From Pseudomonadota bacterium (lineage in GTDB: Bacteria > Myxococcota_A > Polyangia > Polyangiales > Ga0077539): a stretch of DNA of 18,230 nt. Positions 6,391-15,828 of this stretch are shown here, piece by piece. Where the stretch lies: positions 1-18,230 of the forward strand of contig JAEYZO010000657.1 of assembly GCA_023428035.1 (NCBI GenBank), written 5' to 3'. A program made the position numbers and the translations under genes. Under the pieces are notes generated by a model that was not told the DNA's origin, did no database searches, and saw nothing but the letters and a program-made list of their open reading frames with translations. The stretch's first letter is position 1; each line of letters opens with the position of its first letter.

Positions 6391-6802
6391 GGCCGAGGCC
6401 TCGGTGGCGACCCTGCTGCGAGGGTCGCTCCGAGCGATCTCGCGGCAGGTGCCCGAGGCGCACGACGCGCTGCGCCTCGCGCTCGACGGCGTGGTGGTGT
6501 CTCTGCGCGTCGGGGACGAGCGCTTCTCGGTGAGCGGTGGCGCGCAGCTCCACGTCGGCGGTTGGCGCGACGACGCCACCGTGTTGGTCGAGACCACCCG
6601 GGGCGCGGTGCTCGCGGTGATCGACGAGGGTCTTCCGCTGACGGCGCTGGTGTGGGATGGTCGCGTCGCCGTGAGGGGGGCGCTCGACGCGATCGCGACG
6701 GTGTACGAGGCGCTGCTCGCGTTCGCGCACGGGGCGGTGCGGAGCCCCGACGCGCGCGCGGCGCTCAGACGGTTTCGAGGGGACGAGCAGCGCGGGGAGT
6801 AG
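6365..6802 (+). CDS. SCP2-like (sterol carrier) lipid-binding protein
   Basis: 145 residues. It overlaps the preceding gene by 26 bp from a GTG at 6365, which has a good GGAGG six to seven bases upstream; an alternative GTG at 6404 would remove a Ser/Glu-rich N-terminus. The core FSVSGGAQLHVGGWRDDATV...VLAVIDEGLPLTALVWDGRVAVRG, followed by a helix ALDAIATVYEALLAFAHGAV, has the order and spacing of SCP2-type domains, in which a beta sheet and C-terminal helices enclose a lipid. Members bind sterols, fatty acids or other hydrophobic molecules. Here it could carry the prenyl substrate between the flanking enzymes (inference). Assignment is by pattern only. Confidence 0.55.
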   Translation: MSSSSSETEAEASVATLLRGSLRAISRQVPEAHDALRLALDGVVVSLRVGDERFSVSGGAQLHVGGWRDDATVLVETTRGAVLAVIDEGLPLTALVWDGRVAVRGALDAIATVYEALLAFAHGAVRSPDARAALRRFRGDEQRGE

Positions 6803-6806
6803 TCCA

Positions 6807-9800
6807 ATGACGAGTGGGCAGAAGTCCGACGCGGTGAAGCCGGTCGGTACGGTGGTGGTGGTCGGTGGTGGCATTACGGGGTTGTCCGCCGCGCACGAGC
6901 TGATGGAGCGCGGCTTCAAGGTCTACGTGGTCGAGAAGGCCAGGGGCCTCACGCGCACGGGCGAGACCGAGCTCTCGCTCGGCGGCCTCGCGAAGACGCA
7001 GTACGCCTTCGCGCCGTGGATACACGACCCGGTCGCGATGCGATCGGCCGAGCCCCCCTGTCCACCGGAGGACGGTCCGCTCGCGCCGGAGTCGGCGCCC
7101 AGGGTCTGGTTCGGGTATCACCTCGTCCAACAAGCCACGTTTCACAAGGCGTCTTTCGACGTCGCCCGCTCCGCGGCGGAAGCAGCAGTGGAATCCGTCT
7201 CCGCCTTCGTCGACGCCATCAACCGCGTTCTCGATCCACCGCGATCGGCGCCGAGGGGGACGAAAGCCGCTGATTCCACTCCACGAGCCGTCGAATCCGC
7301 AGCGACTGCGCTAAACGTCGCGAAGGGCGCCGCCGACCGATTGGCCGACGCCATCGCCCGAGCGAGCGGCACATCCGACGCGGCAGGCGCCGGCGCGGTC
7401 GCCCAGGCCGCTGGCACCTTCGTGACAGCCACGACGAGAGCCAGAGATTCTATCAAAGCACTCCCGCAGGAGCTCACCAACCAACTCCCGGGAGCCTGCG
7501 GTTCTCTCGAGACGGCCCTGGGTCAACCCACCGAGCTCGTCGATGCGGCTCGACGGATCTGGTCCCGCGTCGTCCTGGGCGCGTCGACCCTGGAGACGCT
7601 CCTCGAATTCACGAGCAGACACGTCAATTTCTATCCGTCCCCAGAGATCACGATCCGCGTCTTCTCCGAGGCGAACGACTCGTCCGTTCGTAAATCCGCG
7701 TATAGGCTGCTCGAGGCCGAGATTCTTCAGCGCTACCCCGACGCGAAGATCACCATGAAGGATGAAGTCGACAACGGCAAGATCCCGCCACGTCGACCGA
7801 GCGATCTCGGCGAGAGGCCAGACAATGGCGACACGCTCATCATCGAGATGAAGTCCTCGCTCGTGCCGGGGGAGCACGGATATCGCTTCTTCCCGGCGTA
7901 CTACAACCACCTCCGCGACCTCCTGCAGCGCATCCCGATCCTCGACGATAAATGCAAGCCCACGAACCGCACGGTCTTCGATAACCTCGTGGGCTCACCC
8001 TACATGGGGATCGCGTCGCGCAAGGGCGACGTCGCGATCCTCCAGCGGCTCCCGGGCTCGGGCTTTCGCGACCGCGTGCAGAACTGGATCAGCACCGCGG
8101 CCTTCGCAGGAACGACGCGCGACGTCTCGCAGTACGTCAACCGCGTACTGCGCTACATGACCCTCTGCCCAGAGCGCAGGATCGAGCTGGCCGACCAGAG
8201 CTGGATCGAGTACCTGATCGGCCGAGACCCCTCGCGCGGAGGGCCGCTGTACTGTTACTCCGACGACTTCCTGCGCAATCTCGCCTTCGCGGGTAGGGTG
8301 CTGGCCGCGCTCGACAACCGCTGGGCCGACGCGCGAACGGCGGGAGACGCGTTCGTGCAGCTCACGCTGTCGCAGATCTCCCCTCAACTCAAGCCCGACG
8401 GGGTGCTCAACGCGCCGACCACCGAGGCCTGGTTCGAACCCTGGCGACGATGGCTCGAACACGGCGGCGTCGAGTTCAAAGAGGGGGAACTCACCGGCTT
8501 CAAGATCGACCCGGCCTCGGGATCATTTGACCTTGATTGGGCCGGCGCGGGTCCATTATTCGAATACACGCCTGACTACTACCTTCTCGCCACGGATCTC
8601 GTCTCGACCCAGGCGATCATCACCTACGCCCGCGCCGGCGCCGGCCCCACTCCCGCCGAATCCCGCAAGAAGCCCGAGGCATGGCCTCTGATTCAACAGG
8701 CGAAGAAGCTCAGAGACGAGTCCGCGACGGCACGCAACGCGCACGAGCGGACCAGGCATCGATGCCGAGATCGTCTCCGCGAGATCAACGACGACCTCCG
8801 CGTACCTCTGATGGAGCTTCAACGGCGGGAGCGGGAGGTCGATACGCTCCGCGCTCATTTCCCCACGGCGTCCGACGCGGAGAGGGTGAAGATCAAGGCC
8901 AAGCACAAGATCGCGATCGACGCGATCAGTAAGATCAAAGAAGCGCAACGTAAGACTCTGCAGGAGCGCGAACAAAAGCGGGACGAACTGTTTCTGGCTG
9001 AGAGGGGCGTCAAGGCCGGTGACGACGCGGACGCCGGCCTGCGGAAGGTCGAGCGCTTTTGCGTGCAGCTCCGTTCGTTCGCGTGTGAGTCCTTCGACCC
9101 GGAGTCCGGCGTCAAATCGGAAAGAGATCCGCACACGAAGCTCGGTGAGGAGCCTTGGGATCGGCTTCAGACCTTGTCGGGCGTGCAGTTCTACTTCGCT
9201 CACCTCTTTCAGGTCGTCGACGGACACGTCTACTACGTCGACGCCGAGTGGGGGCTCTCAGCGATCAACCCGCAGCAATTCTGGGCGCGCCGCCCTACCC
9301 TCGCGTACGACGGCTTCGTCTCGGTCATGAGCGTCGACGTGGGTTCCTGGCGTGTCCCTTCACGCCTCCGCGGCGGACGTCGGTGGGTCGAGGACGAGAT
9401 CAGAGACGCGCCGCACGCGACCGCGTGGGACCTCGGCGAGTTGGAGCTCGCCGACGAGGTCTGGCGGCAGATCCGCACCTCGCTCTCGTTCCGGCATCGC
9501 CCTCGCGACCACTGGTTCAACGCCGAGGCGGACGACGACGCGCCGCCCAACTCGCCTGGCCGGCTTCCGCGTCGCTTGCCTCGACCGGTGTGGTTCCACA
9601 TCGACGAATACCTCAGGTATGAGTTCCGTGATCTGAGTGACAAAGTCCTAGAGGCGGGGCGCTACCTGACGAGGAACGACGCGCCCTACCTCATCCCGGT
9701 AAAGCGTGATTGGCGTAACCGTCCCGGCCCCAGCCCGTGGGACCCGACCGTGCGTGACGACTGGCCTCGACCGCCCGTCAAGCCTGTGCAGACCAATTCC

Positions 9801-10544
9801 TACTGGCAAGGAAAGGGCGGCGGATACCCTGTCTTCTGCGAGAAGATCGTCTTCGCTGGGACATGGCTCAAGACCTTCACCCGCATGACCACGATGGAGT
9901 CAGCGAACGAGTCCGCGCGCCACGCGGTGAACGCCATCCTCCAGCACAGGGTCGAGCAGGTCGAACACGCCGGCGCTCGCGCCGAGACCAAAGGTTTCCC
10001 GTTCGGCGGGGGCTCCTTCCCGACCGACGACGACCTCCGCTCGGTGGGTCGACGAGTCGACTTCGGCGCCCAGTCGGTCTTCGCGCCGACCCCCCTCGGT
10101 GACCTCTGCCGGATCTGGGACCCCGAGTTCAACGAGGCTGATGAGTTCCTCCCCGTTCGGATGCTCGACCTCGCGCTCTTCCGCGCGGGGATGCCGCCCG
10201 TGTGGGACGTGCTCGGCCTGCACGAGCTCCCGAGGTACACGCCCGACTTCGTCGACTTCGTCGACCGTGAGCGCCAGAGCGACGACCCCAACGAAGGCGC
10301 TCGCTCTCCCCTCGCCGCCCTCCAGGCGTTCTCCCGCGCCCTCGGACTGCCCGGGGTGCCGATGCCACCTTCCACCAGTTACGGATCGACGATGCACTCG
10401 TCTCCCTTCGGCCTCGAGGCCGTCGAGTCGCTCCTGCATCTCGCGAAGCAGTTCGGCACCAAGGGCTCGCCGAGCGACCCGCTCGAACTCCTGCGGCAGC
10501 TCCGCGTCCACTTGGAGCAGGGCAGCCGCCGCGGGCACTTCTGA
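6807..10544 (+). CDS. Very large FAD-dependent oxidoreductase, carotene desaturase/CrtU-like, with two insertions
   Basis: 1245 residues, about twice the family norm. The N-terminal Rossmann motif VVVVGGGITGLSAAHELMER (16-35) continues through VYVVEKA and LGGLAKT. The substrate-domain signature PGEHGYRFFPAYYNHL (354-369) and the later GHVYYVDAEWGLSAINPQQF (806-825) match enzymes of the isorenieratene synthase/phytoene desaturase-like group. IVFAGTWLKTFTRMTTMESA (1014-1033) is the C-terminal FAD-binding motif. Between GGLAKT and GEHG lies an extra ~280 residues, Ala-rich and helical at about 112-265, then mixed at 270-345. A second extra stretch at about 612-790 is charged and coiled-coil-like. 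A 150-200 residue C-terminal extension follows the FAD motif. The gene begins 4 bp after the SCP2-like gene, with GGGGAG upstream. The reaction is probably desaturation or rearrangement of an isoprenoid; the exact substrate is unknown. Confidence 0.82.
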   Translation: MTSGQKSDAVKPVGTVVVVGGGITGLSAAHELMERGFKVYVVEKARGLTRTGETELSLGGLAKTQYAFAPWIHDPVAMRSAEPPCPPEDGPLAPESAPRVWFGYHLVQQATFHKASFDVARSAAEAAVESVSAFVDAINRVLDPPRSAPRGTKAADSTPRAVESAATALNVAKGAADRLADAIARASGTSDAAGAGAVAQAAGTFVTATTRARDSIKALPQELTNQLPGACGSLETALGQPTELVDAARRIWSRVVLGASTLETLLEFTSRHVNFYPSPEITIRVFSEANDSSVRKSAYRLLEAEILQRYPDAKITMKDEVDNGKIPPRRPSDLGERPDNGDTLIIEMKSSLVPGEHGYRFFPAYYNHLRDLLQRIPILDDKCKPTNRTVFDNLVGSPYMGIASRKGDVAILQRLPGSGFRDRVQNWISTAAFAGTTRDVSQYVNRVLRYMTLCPERRIELADQSWIEYLIGRDPSRGGPLYCYSDDFLRNLAFAGRVLAALDNRWADARTAGDAFVQLTLSQISPQLKPDGVLNAPTTEAWFEPWRRWLEHGGVEFKEGELTGFKIDPASGSFDLDWAGAGPLFEYTPDYYLLATDLVSTQAIITYARAGAGPTPAESRKKPEAWPLIQQAKKLRDESATARNAHERTRHRCRDRLREINDDLRVPLMELQRREREVDTLRAHFPTASDAERVKIKAKHKIAIDAISKIKEAQRKTLQEREQKRDELFLAERGVKAGDDADAGLRKVERFCVQLRSFACESFDPESGVKSERDPHTKLGEEPWDRLQTLSGVQFYFAHLFQVVDGHVYYVDAEWGLSAINPQQFWARRPTLAYDGFVSVMSVDVGSWRVPSRLRGGRRWVEDEIRDAPHATAWDLGELELADEVWRQIRTSLSFRHRPRDHWFNAEADDDAPPNSPGRLPRRLPRPVWFHIDEYLRYEFRDLSDKVLEAGRYLTRNDAPYLIPVKRDWRNRPGPSPWDPTVRDDWPRPPVKPVQTNSYWQGKGGGYPVFCEKIVFAGTWLKTFTRMTTMESANESARHAVNAILQHRVEQVEHAGARAETKGFPFGGGSFPTDDDLRSVGRRVDFGAQSVFAPTPLGDLCRIWDPEFNEADEFLPVRMLDLALFRAGMPPVWDVLGLHELPRYTPDFVDFVDRERQSDDPNEGARSPLAALQAFSRALGLPGVPMPPSTSYGSTMHSSPFGLEAVESLLHLAKQFGTKGSPSDPLELLRQLRVHLEQGSRRGHF

Positions 10545-10556
10545 CCAGCCGCGCCG

Positions 10557-13500
10557 CTACTTGTGCGTGAAGCGCTCGACGCCGTCCCACCCGGCGTCGA
10601 CGCCCTCGCGCAGGTGGCGCCGGCACCGCTCCGCGAAGATCACCGGCACGCGGTCGTCGGGCGTCGCGTCGCGGCACGCCTCGAAGGCCCCGAGCGCCTC
10701 GGCGAAGCTCCCGGCCCAATACGCCTCCTGCGCGGCGTGGAGCGCGGCCCGCGTCGCGACCCTCGCGTCGACGTCGTCGGCCTCGCCGCCGTCGACCACC
10801 TCCCACACCGTCGTCGGCGCGCTGCGCCCCACCACCTGCACCCGATCGACCCGACGCAGGCACCACCGATCGGGCCGGCCGAGCCGCTCGACCACGCGAT
10901 CCGCCACCAGCAGGTCGACGCCGTAGAAGCGCGTGAGCGACTCGACCCGCGCCGCGAGGTTCACGTCGTCTCCGATGACCCCGCACTTGATGTGCTTCGA
11001 GCCGCCGATGGTGCCGAGCATCAAGGGCCCGACGCTCACCCCCACCCCCGTACGCACGGGGCCCTGGCCGCGGGCGCGCCGCGCGCGGTTGTACCTCCTG
11101 AGGCCCGCGCGCATCCCCACGGCGGCCGCGACGGCGTCGTCGGCGCCGCCCTCGAAGAGCGCCATGATCGCGTCGCCGATGTAGCTGTCGACGAAGCCGC
11201 CGTGCGCCACGATCGAGGGCTCGAGGTGCCCGAGGTACTCGTTGATGAACGCGATGCTCCCCTCGGGGCCGAGCTCGGCGACGATCCGCGTGAAGCCTCG
11301 GATGTCCGAGAACAAGACCGCGAGCGCCTTCTCGGTGTGCTGCCCGAGCTCTACGCCCACGATGCTCTCCCGCCCGAGCGAGCGCAGGAAGGGCTCGGGG
11401 ACGAAGCGCTCCTGCGCGCGCGACAGCTCCACCTGCGCCGTGAGCGCCTCGCTCACGCTCGCGTAGAGCCTCGCGTTCTCGAGCGAGATCGCGATCTGAC
11501 CGCACAGCAGCTCGACCACCCGGGCGCGGTCGGCGCTGAAGGCGTCGTTCGTCAGGTCGTTCTCCAGGTAGATCACGCCGACCGGGCGCGACTCGCGCGC
11601 GATCGGCACGCAGAGCACCGAGCGCGCCTCGCTTGACGCGAGGCGAGGGTCGGCCCTGAAGCGGTGACCCGAGGTCGCGTCTCCCAGGCGCACCGCCTCG
11701 CCCGTGCGCTCGACCCAACGCACCACGGACATCGCCGCGGGCGCCGTGGCAGAGCCGGCGGCGTCGGCGACGAGCGAGACGCGGCCGGCGTCGCTGACGC
11801 GCGCGGCGCAGGTGAGCGTCGCCCCGTCGACCATGAACAAGGCGCCCGCGGTCGCGCCCGCGACCTGCATCACGGTGTTCATCAAGGTCCGGATGAGCGC
11901 GTCGAGCTCGACCTCGCGTGAGATCGCCTGCCCCGCGCGCGCGATGGCGGCGACGTCGAGGTCCACCGCCTCGTCTCGGTGCACCCGGAGCCACGGGTGC
12001 TCGGCCTCGAGGAGCTCGACCTTCGCCGACGCGCCCCACTCGCCGTAGAGCCTCCACGCGTCGCGGAGGTAGGCCCGGGCCACCCGCGCGTCGCCGACGC
12101 TCGCCCTCCACCGACCGGCGAGCTCGCACGCCAGGGCCTCGTCCTGCGTGAAGCCGTGGGCGCGCGCGCCCTCGATCGCGGACTCGTACGCGCGCGACGC
12201 CCCCGGGGCGCCCGTGACGCGGGCGATCTCCGCGCGCACCAGCGAGGCGCGGTGGCGGTAGTTCATCCCCCCGTGCACCGACCAGCGCTCCAGACGGAGC
12301 AGGCTCACGCCCGCGTCGGCGATCGCCCGCGCGCGCGCGCCGGCACCCGCGGGGAGCGCCCGCAGCCTCGCGAGGGCCTTGTAGAAATGGAAGTACGCGT
12401 ACATCGGCGCGCCCACGAGGTGGTGGAGCAGCGCCGACGCGCGCTCGACGTGCGGCGCGGCCTCGGCCTCGCGACCGAGCACCACCGCGAGCATGACCTT
12501 GTTGATGTGAAAGGTCGCGAGGCTGGTGAAATCTCCGCTCCGCTCGAGCACCGCGGGCGCGACGCGCTCGTCGAAGGCCGTCTCGCCCACGAGGCAGAAG
12601 GGCCCGAGCTGCGAGCGGCCCATCAGCCCGTGGACGACCTGCCGCCACTGGTCGTGCATCAGGAGGGTCACCCGCTGGTGCCTCAGCGCGTCGCTATACC
12701 GCGCGGCCTCGGCCTCGACCTCACGGAGGGGGGCGCCGGAGATCACCGACGAGAAGATCCACACGACCGCGCAGTAGCCGGCCCACTCGGCGTCGCCGAG
12801 GGTCACGGCCTCTCGGTACGCCTCGCGCACGGGCTCGATGACCCCGCGGTGAGGCATCACCCAGTGGCGGATGAAGTCGCAGTTCACGAAGGCCGTGCGC
12901 GGGCCGAACTCGACGCACTCGGGGCGGCGGCTCAGGGCCTCGGCGATGTCGCCGAAGCGGCGCGCGCCCTGAAAGTCTTCGAGCGCCGTGAGCGAGAGCC
13001 CATACATCGAGAGCGCGAGCGGGGTGAAGGGGGCGACGCCCGAGCGGGTCGAGAGCTCGGTGAGCGTGAGCACGATGAGCAGCCACAGCTGCGGCGACGC
13101 GAGGTACGCGGCGGAGGTGACCTCGGAGAGCACGCGCCCCACGAGGAGCACCCGCGGATCGGTCTCGGCCGGGCGATCGCCGAGGCGCTCGGGCGGGTGC
13201 CGCGCCAGGCTGAGCCGCGCGCGCGCGAGCCCCCGGAGGACGTGGTCGGGCCGGGGCTTCAGCGGGACGACGACCCCGAGGAGCGCGGCGGCCTCGAGGG
13301 CCTTCACGAGGCTCCGGTCGAGTTCGTGCCTGGAGTTGTGGGCGCGCACCTCAAGGAAGAGCGAGCGGGCGCGGTCGACGTCGGTGCGCAGGCGCGGCCA
13401 CGCGCCGCTGAGGAGGTCGCGCATGTCGTCGAAGCGACCGACGACGTAGGCGGCCTCGGCCGCGAGGAGGGTGAGAGAGAGCGAGAGGTCGTAGTGGCTC

Positions 13501-15800
13501 GCCCAGGCCCCGTCGGGGAGCATCTCGATCCCGGCGGAGAGGAACGACCAGGCTTCGTCGAAGGCGCCGGCCCCGCGCGCGCGCTCTCCCGCGCGCAGGT
13601 CGAGGCGCGCGAGCTCGAGGCGCGCGAGCGGGTCGGTCAGCTCGGCGCGGCCCTCGTTCAGGTGGTGGGCGACGTCGAAGAGCGACTCTGGGTCGCCGCC
13701 CTCGGAGAGCATCCTGCCGATGTGGAGGTGGGTCTGCGCGCGCTGCCCCTCGGGGACGAGCCGGTACGCGGCCTCTTGCACGCGGTCGTGGGGGAACGAC
13801 AGCCCGAGCCGCCCGGGGTCTTCGAGGGTGCTCGGGTCGTCGTCGGGCACGATCAGCCCCGCGGCGATCGCGGGCTGCAGGAGCGCGAGGGTGTCGAGCG
13901 CGCCGGAGCTCAGGAGACGCGCGACGACGCCGAGGCGGGCGCGGTTGCCGATGCAGGCAGCGAGGGCCATGGCCTTCCGCGCTTCGTCCGGCAGCGATCG
14001 GAGGCGCTCGACCATCAGGTCGACGACGTCGTCGGCGACGGAGAGGGAGCGGACGCCCTCGAGGCTCCAGGTCCAGGCGCGGAGCCTCGGGTCGTAGGTG
14101 AAGGCCCCGCGTCGGTGGAGGGTGACGAGGAGCTCGCGGGTGAAATACGGGTTCCCTCCGGTGCGGGGAAGGAGCGCGTCGACGAGCTCGCTCACGTCGT
14201 CGGGATCCCGCTGGAGCGTGTCAGCGAGGAGCGCCCGCGCGGCGTCGACCGCCAGAGGGCGGAGCGGGACGTCGATGACCTCGACGCCGTCGCCTCGGAG
14301 GGACCTCGCGAGCTCGAGGGCCGCGCCGGCCCCGGGGTCCGAGTCGCGGAGCGCGCCGACGAGAAGCAGGCCCTCGACGCTGAGGTCACGGATGACCGCG
14401 GCGAGCAGCCCGAGGGTGGTGGGCCCCGCCCACTGGAGGTCATCGATGAAGAGGCAGAGCGGGCGGCTGGGAGAGGCTACCGCGCGGAGCAGCGACGCGA
14501 CCGCGAGGTTGAGTCGGTGCTGCGTCTCGACGGGCCCCAGAGGGGTCGGCGCGGCCTGAGGCCCGAGGATGAGCGCGAACTCCGGCGCGAGGTCGACGAC
14601 CACCGGCGCGAGGCCGTCGAGGGAGGCGTGCAGCGAGCGACGCAGCGACGCCGACTCCTCGGGGTCTCGGGCGGCGAGGTCGAGCGCGAGCTGCCGCAGC
14701 GCCTCGCGCACGCCCGCGAGAGGGACGTTGGAGAGCTGGTCGAACTTGCCGCTCACCATCGCGCCCCGCCGAGCGAGGGCGGCCTCATGGAGGGCCCCGA
14801 CCAGCACGCTCTTGCCGACCCCCGGCGCCCCGCGGACCAGCGCGTACACGGTCTCTCCCCTGGCAGCGCGCTCGAGGGCGTCGACGAGCGCCGCGCTCTC
14901 GACCTCACGACCGTAGAGCCGCCTCGACGGGCTCAGCGAGAGCGGGGCGTCGTGGTCACCGATCGACCACGCGGGCTCTCGTCCCGCGAGCAGGTCCTCC
15001 CGACAACGACGGAGGTCGGCCTCGAGGCCGCGGGCGGTCTGGTACCGCGCCGACGGGTCCTTCGCGAGGAGCTTGAGCACCACCGCGTCGACACGCTTCG
15101 GCACGTCGCGACCGGCGGTGAGCGCGCGGGGCAGGCTCGCGAGGTGCGCGTGAACGAGCGCGAGCGCGTCACGGTCCTCGAAGGGTGCCCTCCCGGTGAG
15201 GGCCTCGTAGAGAACGACGCCGAGGGAGTATAGGTCCGCCCGCTGGTCGACGAGGTGCCCGGTTCGCCCCGACTGCTCGGGGGCCGCGTAGCGCAGCACG
15301 CGCGCGCTCCGGGCGACGCCGCGGAGCTCCGAGACCTGGCTGTGCCCGCGCGCGCTGAGGCTGAAATCGATCAGCTCGACGGCCGCGCAGTCCGCCGACA
15401 CCACCAGGTGCTCGGGCCGCACCTGACGGTGAACGACCCCGGCCGCGTGCGCCTCCGCGAGCCGCCGGGCGGCCGCTACGCCGAGCGAGAGCGCCTGCTC
15501 GACGGAGAGCGGGCCGCCGACGAGGACCCTGTCGAGCGACCTCCCGCCGGTGTCCGGCATGACCAGCGCGGCGAGGCCCTCTCTCTCGATGAAGGCCGCG
15601 AACTGCTCGGCGCGACCGACGAAGGGTCGCGTGACCTCATAGGCGTGACGGAGCGAGGCCGCCGTTCGAGCGTAGTCCGCGTGCGGGAGCAGGGCCTTGA
15701 TGACCACGCCCCCGCCCACGCGGTCTTCGCTACGGTAGACGAAGCTGCGGCTCCCGCGATGGAGCGCCTCGATCACCGGATAGTCCTGCAACGCCTCCAT
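10557..15800 (-). CDS. Degenerate Ser/Thr kinase - STAND ATPase - helical repeats - GAF - class III cyclase
   Basis: 1747-residue cytoplasmic signalling protein. Residues 1-265 are a PknB-like kinase fold with Lys35, APE-type AAPEQ (172-176) and DLYSLGVVLYEALTG, but HRD is HRQ (124-126) and DFG is DFS (145-147), so catalysis is doubtful. A STAND/AAA ATPase follows, with Walker A GAPGVGKS (324-331), Walker B LCLFIDDLQWA (448-458) and the GGNPYF motif. About 700-1270 is helical, TPR-like. GAF spans about 1296-1440. The cyclase domain (about 1490-1650) keeps metal ligands Asp1499 and Asp1543 and the VNLAAR Asn1614 and Arg1618, but has Ser1539 where adenylate cyclases often have the base-recognising Lys. 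The probable output is a cyclic nucleotide. A GGGAG motif precedes the ATG. It lies 28 bp after the methyltransferase gene. Confidence 0.9.
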   Translation of the reverse strand: MEALQDYPVIEALHRGSRSFVYRSEDRVGGGVVIKALLPHADYARTAASLRHAYEVTRPFVGRAEQFAAFIEREGLAALVMPDTGGRSLDRVLVGGPLSVEQALSLGVAAARRLAEAHAAGVVHRQVRPEHLVVSADCAAVELIDFSLSARGHSQVSELRGVARSARVLRYAAPEQSGRTGHLVDQRADLYSLGVVLYEALTGRAPFEDRDALALVHAHLASLPRALTAGRDVPKRVDAVVLKLLAKDPSARYQTARGLEADLRRCREDLLAGREPAWSIGDHDAPLSLSPSRRLYGREVESAALVDALERAARGETVYALVRGAPGVGKSVLVGALHEAALARRGAMVSGKFDQLSNVPLAGVREALRQLALDLAARDPEESASLRRSLHASLDGLAPVVVDLAPEFALILGPQAAPTPLGPVETQHRLNLAVASLLRAVASPSRPLCLFIDDLQWAGPTTLGLLAAVIRDLSVEGLLLVGALRDSDPGAGAALELARSLRGDGVEVIDVPLRPLAVDAARALLADTLQRDPDDVSELVDALLPRTGGNPYFTRELLVTLHRRGAFTYDPRLRAWTWSLEGVRSLSVADDVVDLMVERLRSLPDEARKAMALAACIGNRARLGVVARLLSSGALDTLALLQPAIAAGLIVPDDDPSTLEDPGRLGLSFPHDRVQEAAYRLVPEGQRAQTHLHIGRMLSEGGDPESLFDVAHHLNEGRAELTDPLARLELARLDLRAGERARGAGAFDEAWSFLSAGIEMLPDGAWASHYDLSLSLTLLAAEAAYVVGRFDDMRDLLSGAWPRLRTDVDRARSLFLEVRAHNSRHELDRSLVKALEAAALLGVVVPLKPRPDHVLRGLARARLSLARHPPERLGDRPAETDPRVLLVGRVLSEVTSAAYLASPQLWLLIVLTLTELSTRSGVAPFTPLALSMYGLSLTALEDFQGARRFGDIAEALSRRPECVEFGPRTAFVNCDFIRHWVMPHRGVIEPVREAYREAVTLGDAEWAGYCAVVWIFSSVISGAPLREVEAEAARYSDALRHQRVTLLMHDQWRQVVHGLMGRSQLGPFCLVGETAFDERVAPAVLERSGDFTSLATFHINKVMLAVVLGREAEAAPHVERASALLHHLVGAPMYAYFHFYKALARLRALPAGAGARARAIADAGVSLLRLERWSVHGGMNYRHRASLVRAEIARVTGAPGASRAYESAIEGARAHGFTQDEALACELAGRWRASVGDARVARAYLRDAWRLYGEWGASAKVELLEAEHPWLRVHRDEAVDLDVAAIARAGQAISREVELDALIRTLMNTVMQVAGATAGALFMVDGATLTCAARVSDAGRVSLVADAAGSATAPAAMSVVRWVERTGEAVRLGDATSGHRFRADPRLASSEARSVLCVPIARESRPVGVIYLENDLTNDAFSADRARVVELLCGQIAISLENARLYASVSEALTAQVELSRAQERFVPEPFLRSLGRESIVGVELGQHTEKALAVLFSDIRGFTRIVAELGPEGSIAFINEYLGHLEPSIVAHGGFVDSYIGDAIMALFEGGADDAVAAAVGMRAGLRRYNRARRARGQGPVRTGVGVSVGPLMLGTIGGSKHIKCGVIGDDVNLAARVESLTRFYGVDLLVADRVVERLGRPDRWCLRRVDRVQVVGRSAPTTVWEVVDGGEADDVDARVATRAALHAAQEAYWAGSFAEALGAFEACRDATPDDRVPVIFAERCRRHLREGVDAGWDGVERFTHK

Positions 15801-15828
15801 CGTCCACTCCCATCGTTGATCGAGTCGG

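Noticed and set aside
10129..12648. An 839-codon minus-strand frame overlapping the cyclase gene.
   Set aside because: It is shifted relative to the real gene, the product is extremely Arg/Ala/Gly-rich, and it would cross into the convergent oxidoreductase gene.
11979..15233. A 1084-codon open frame on the plus strand.
   Set aside because: It is antisense to the kinase/STAND/cyclase gene. Its translation is Arg/Glu/Gly-rich with no domains, as expected from GC-rich antisense reading.
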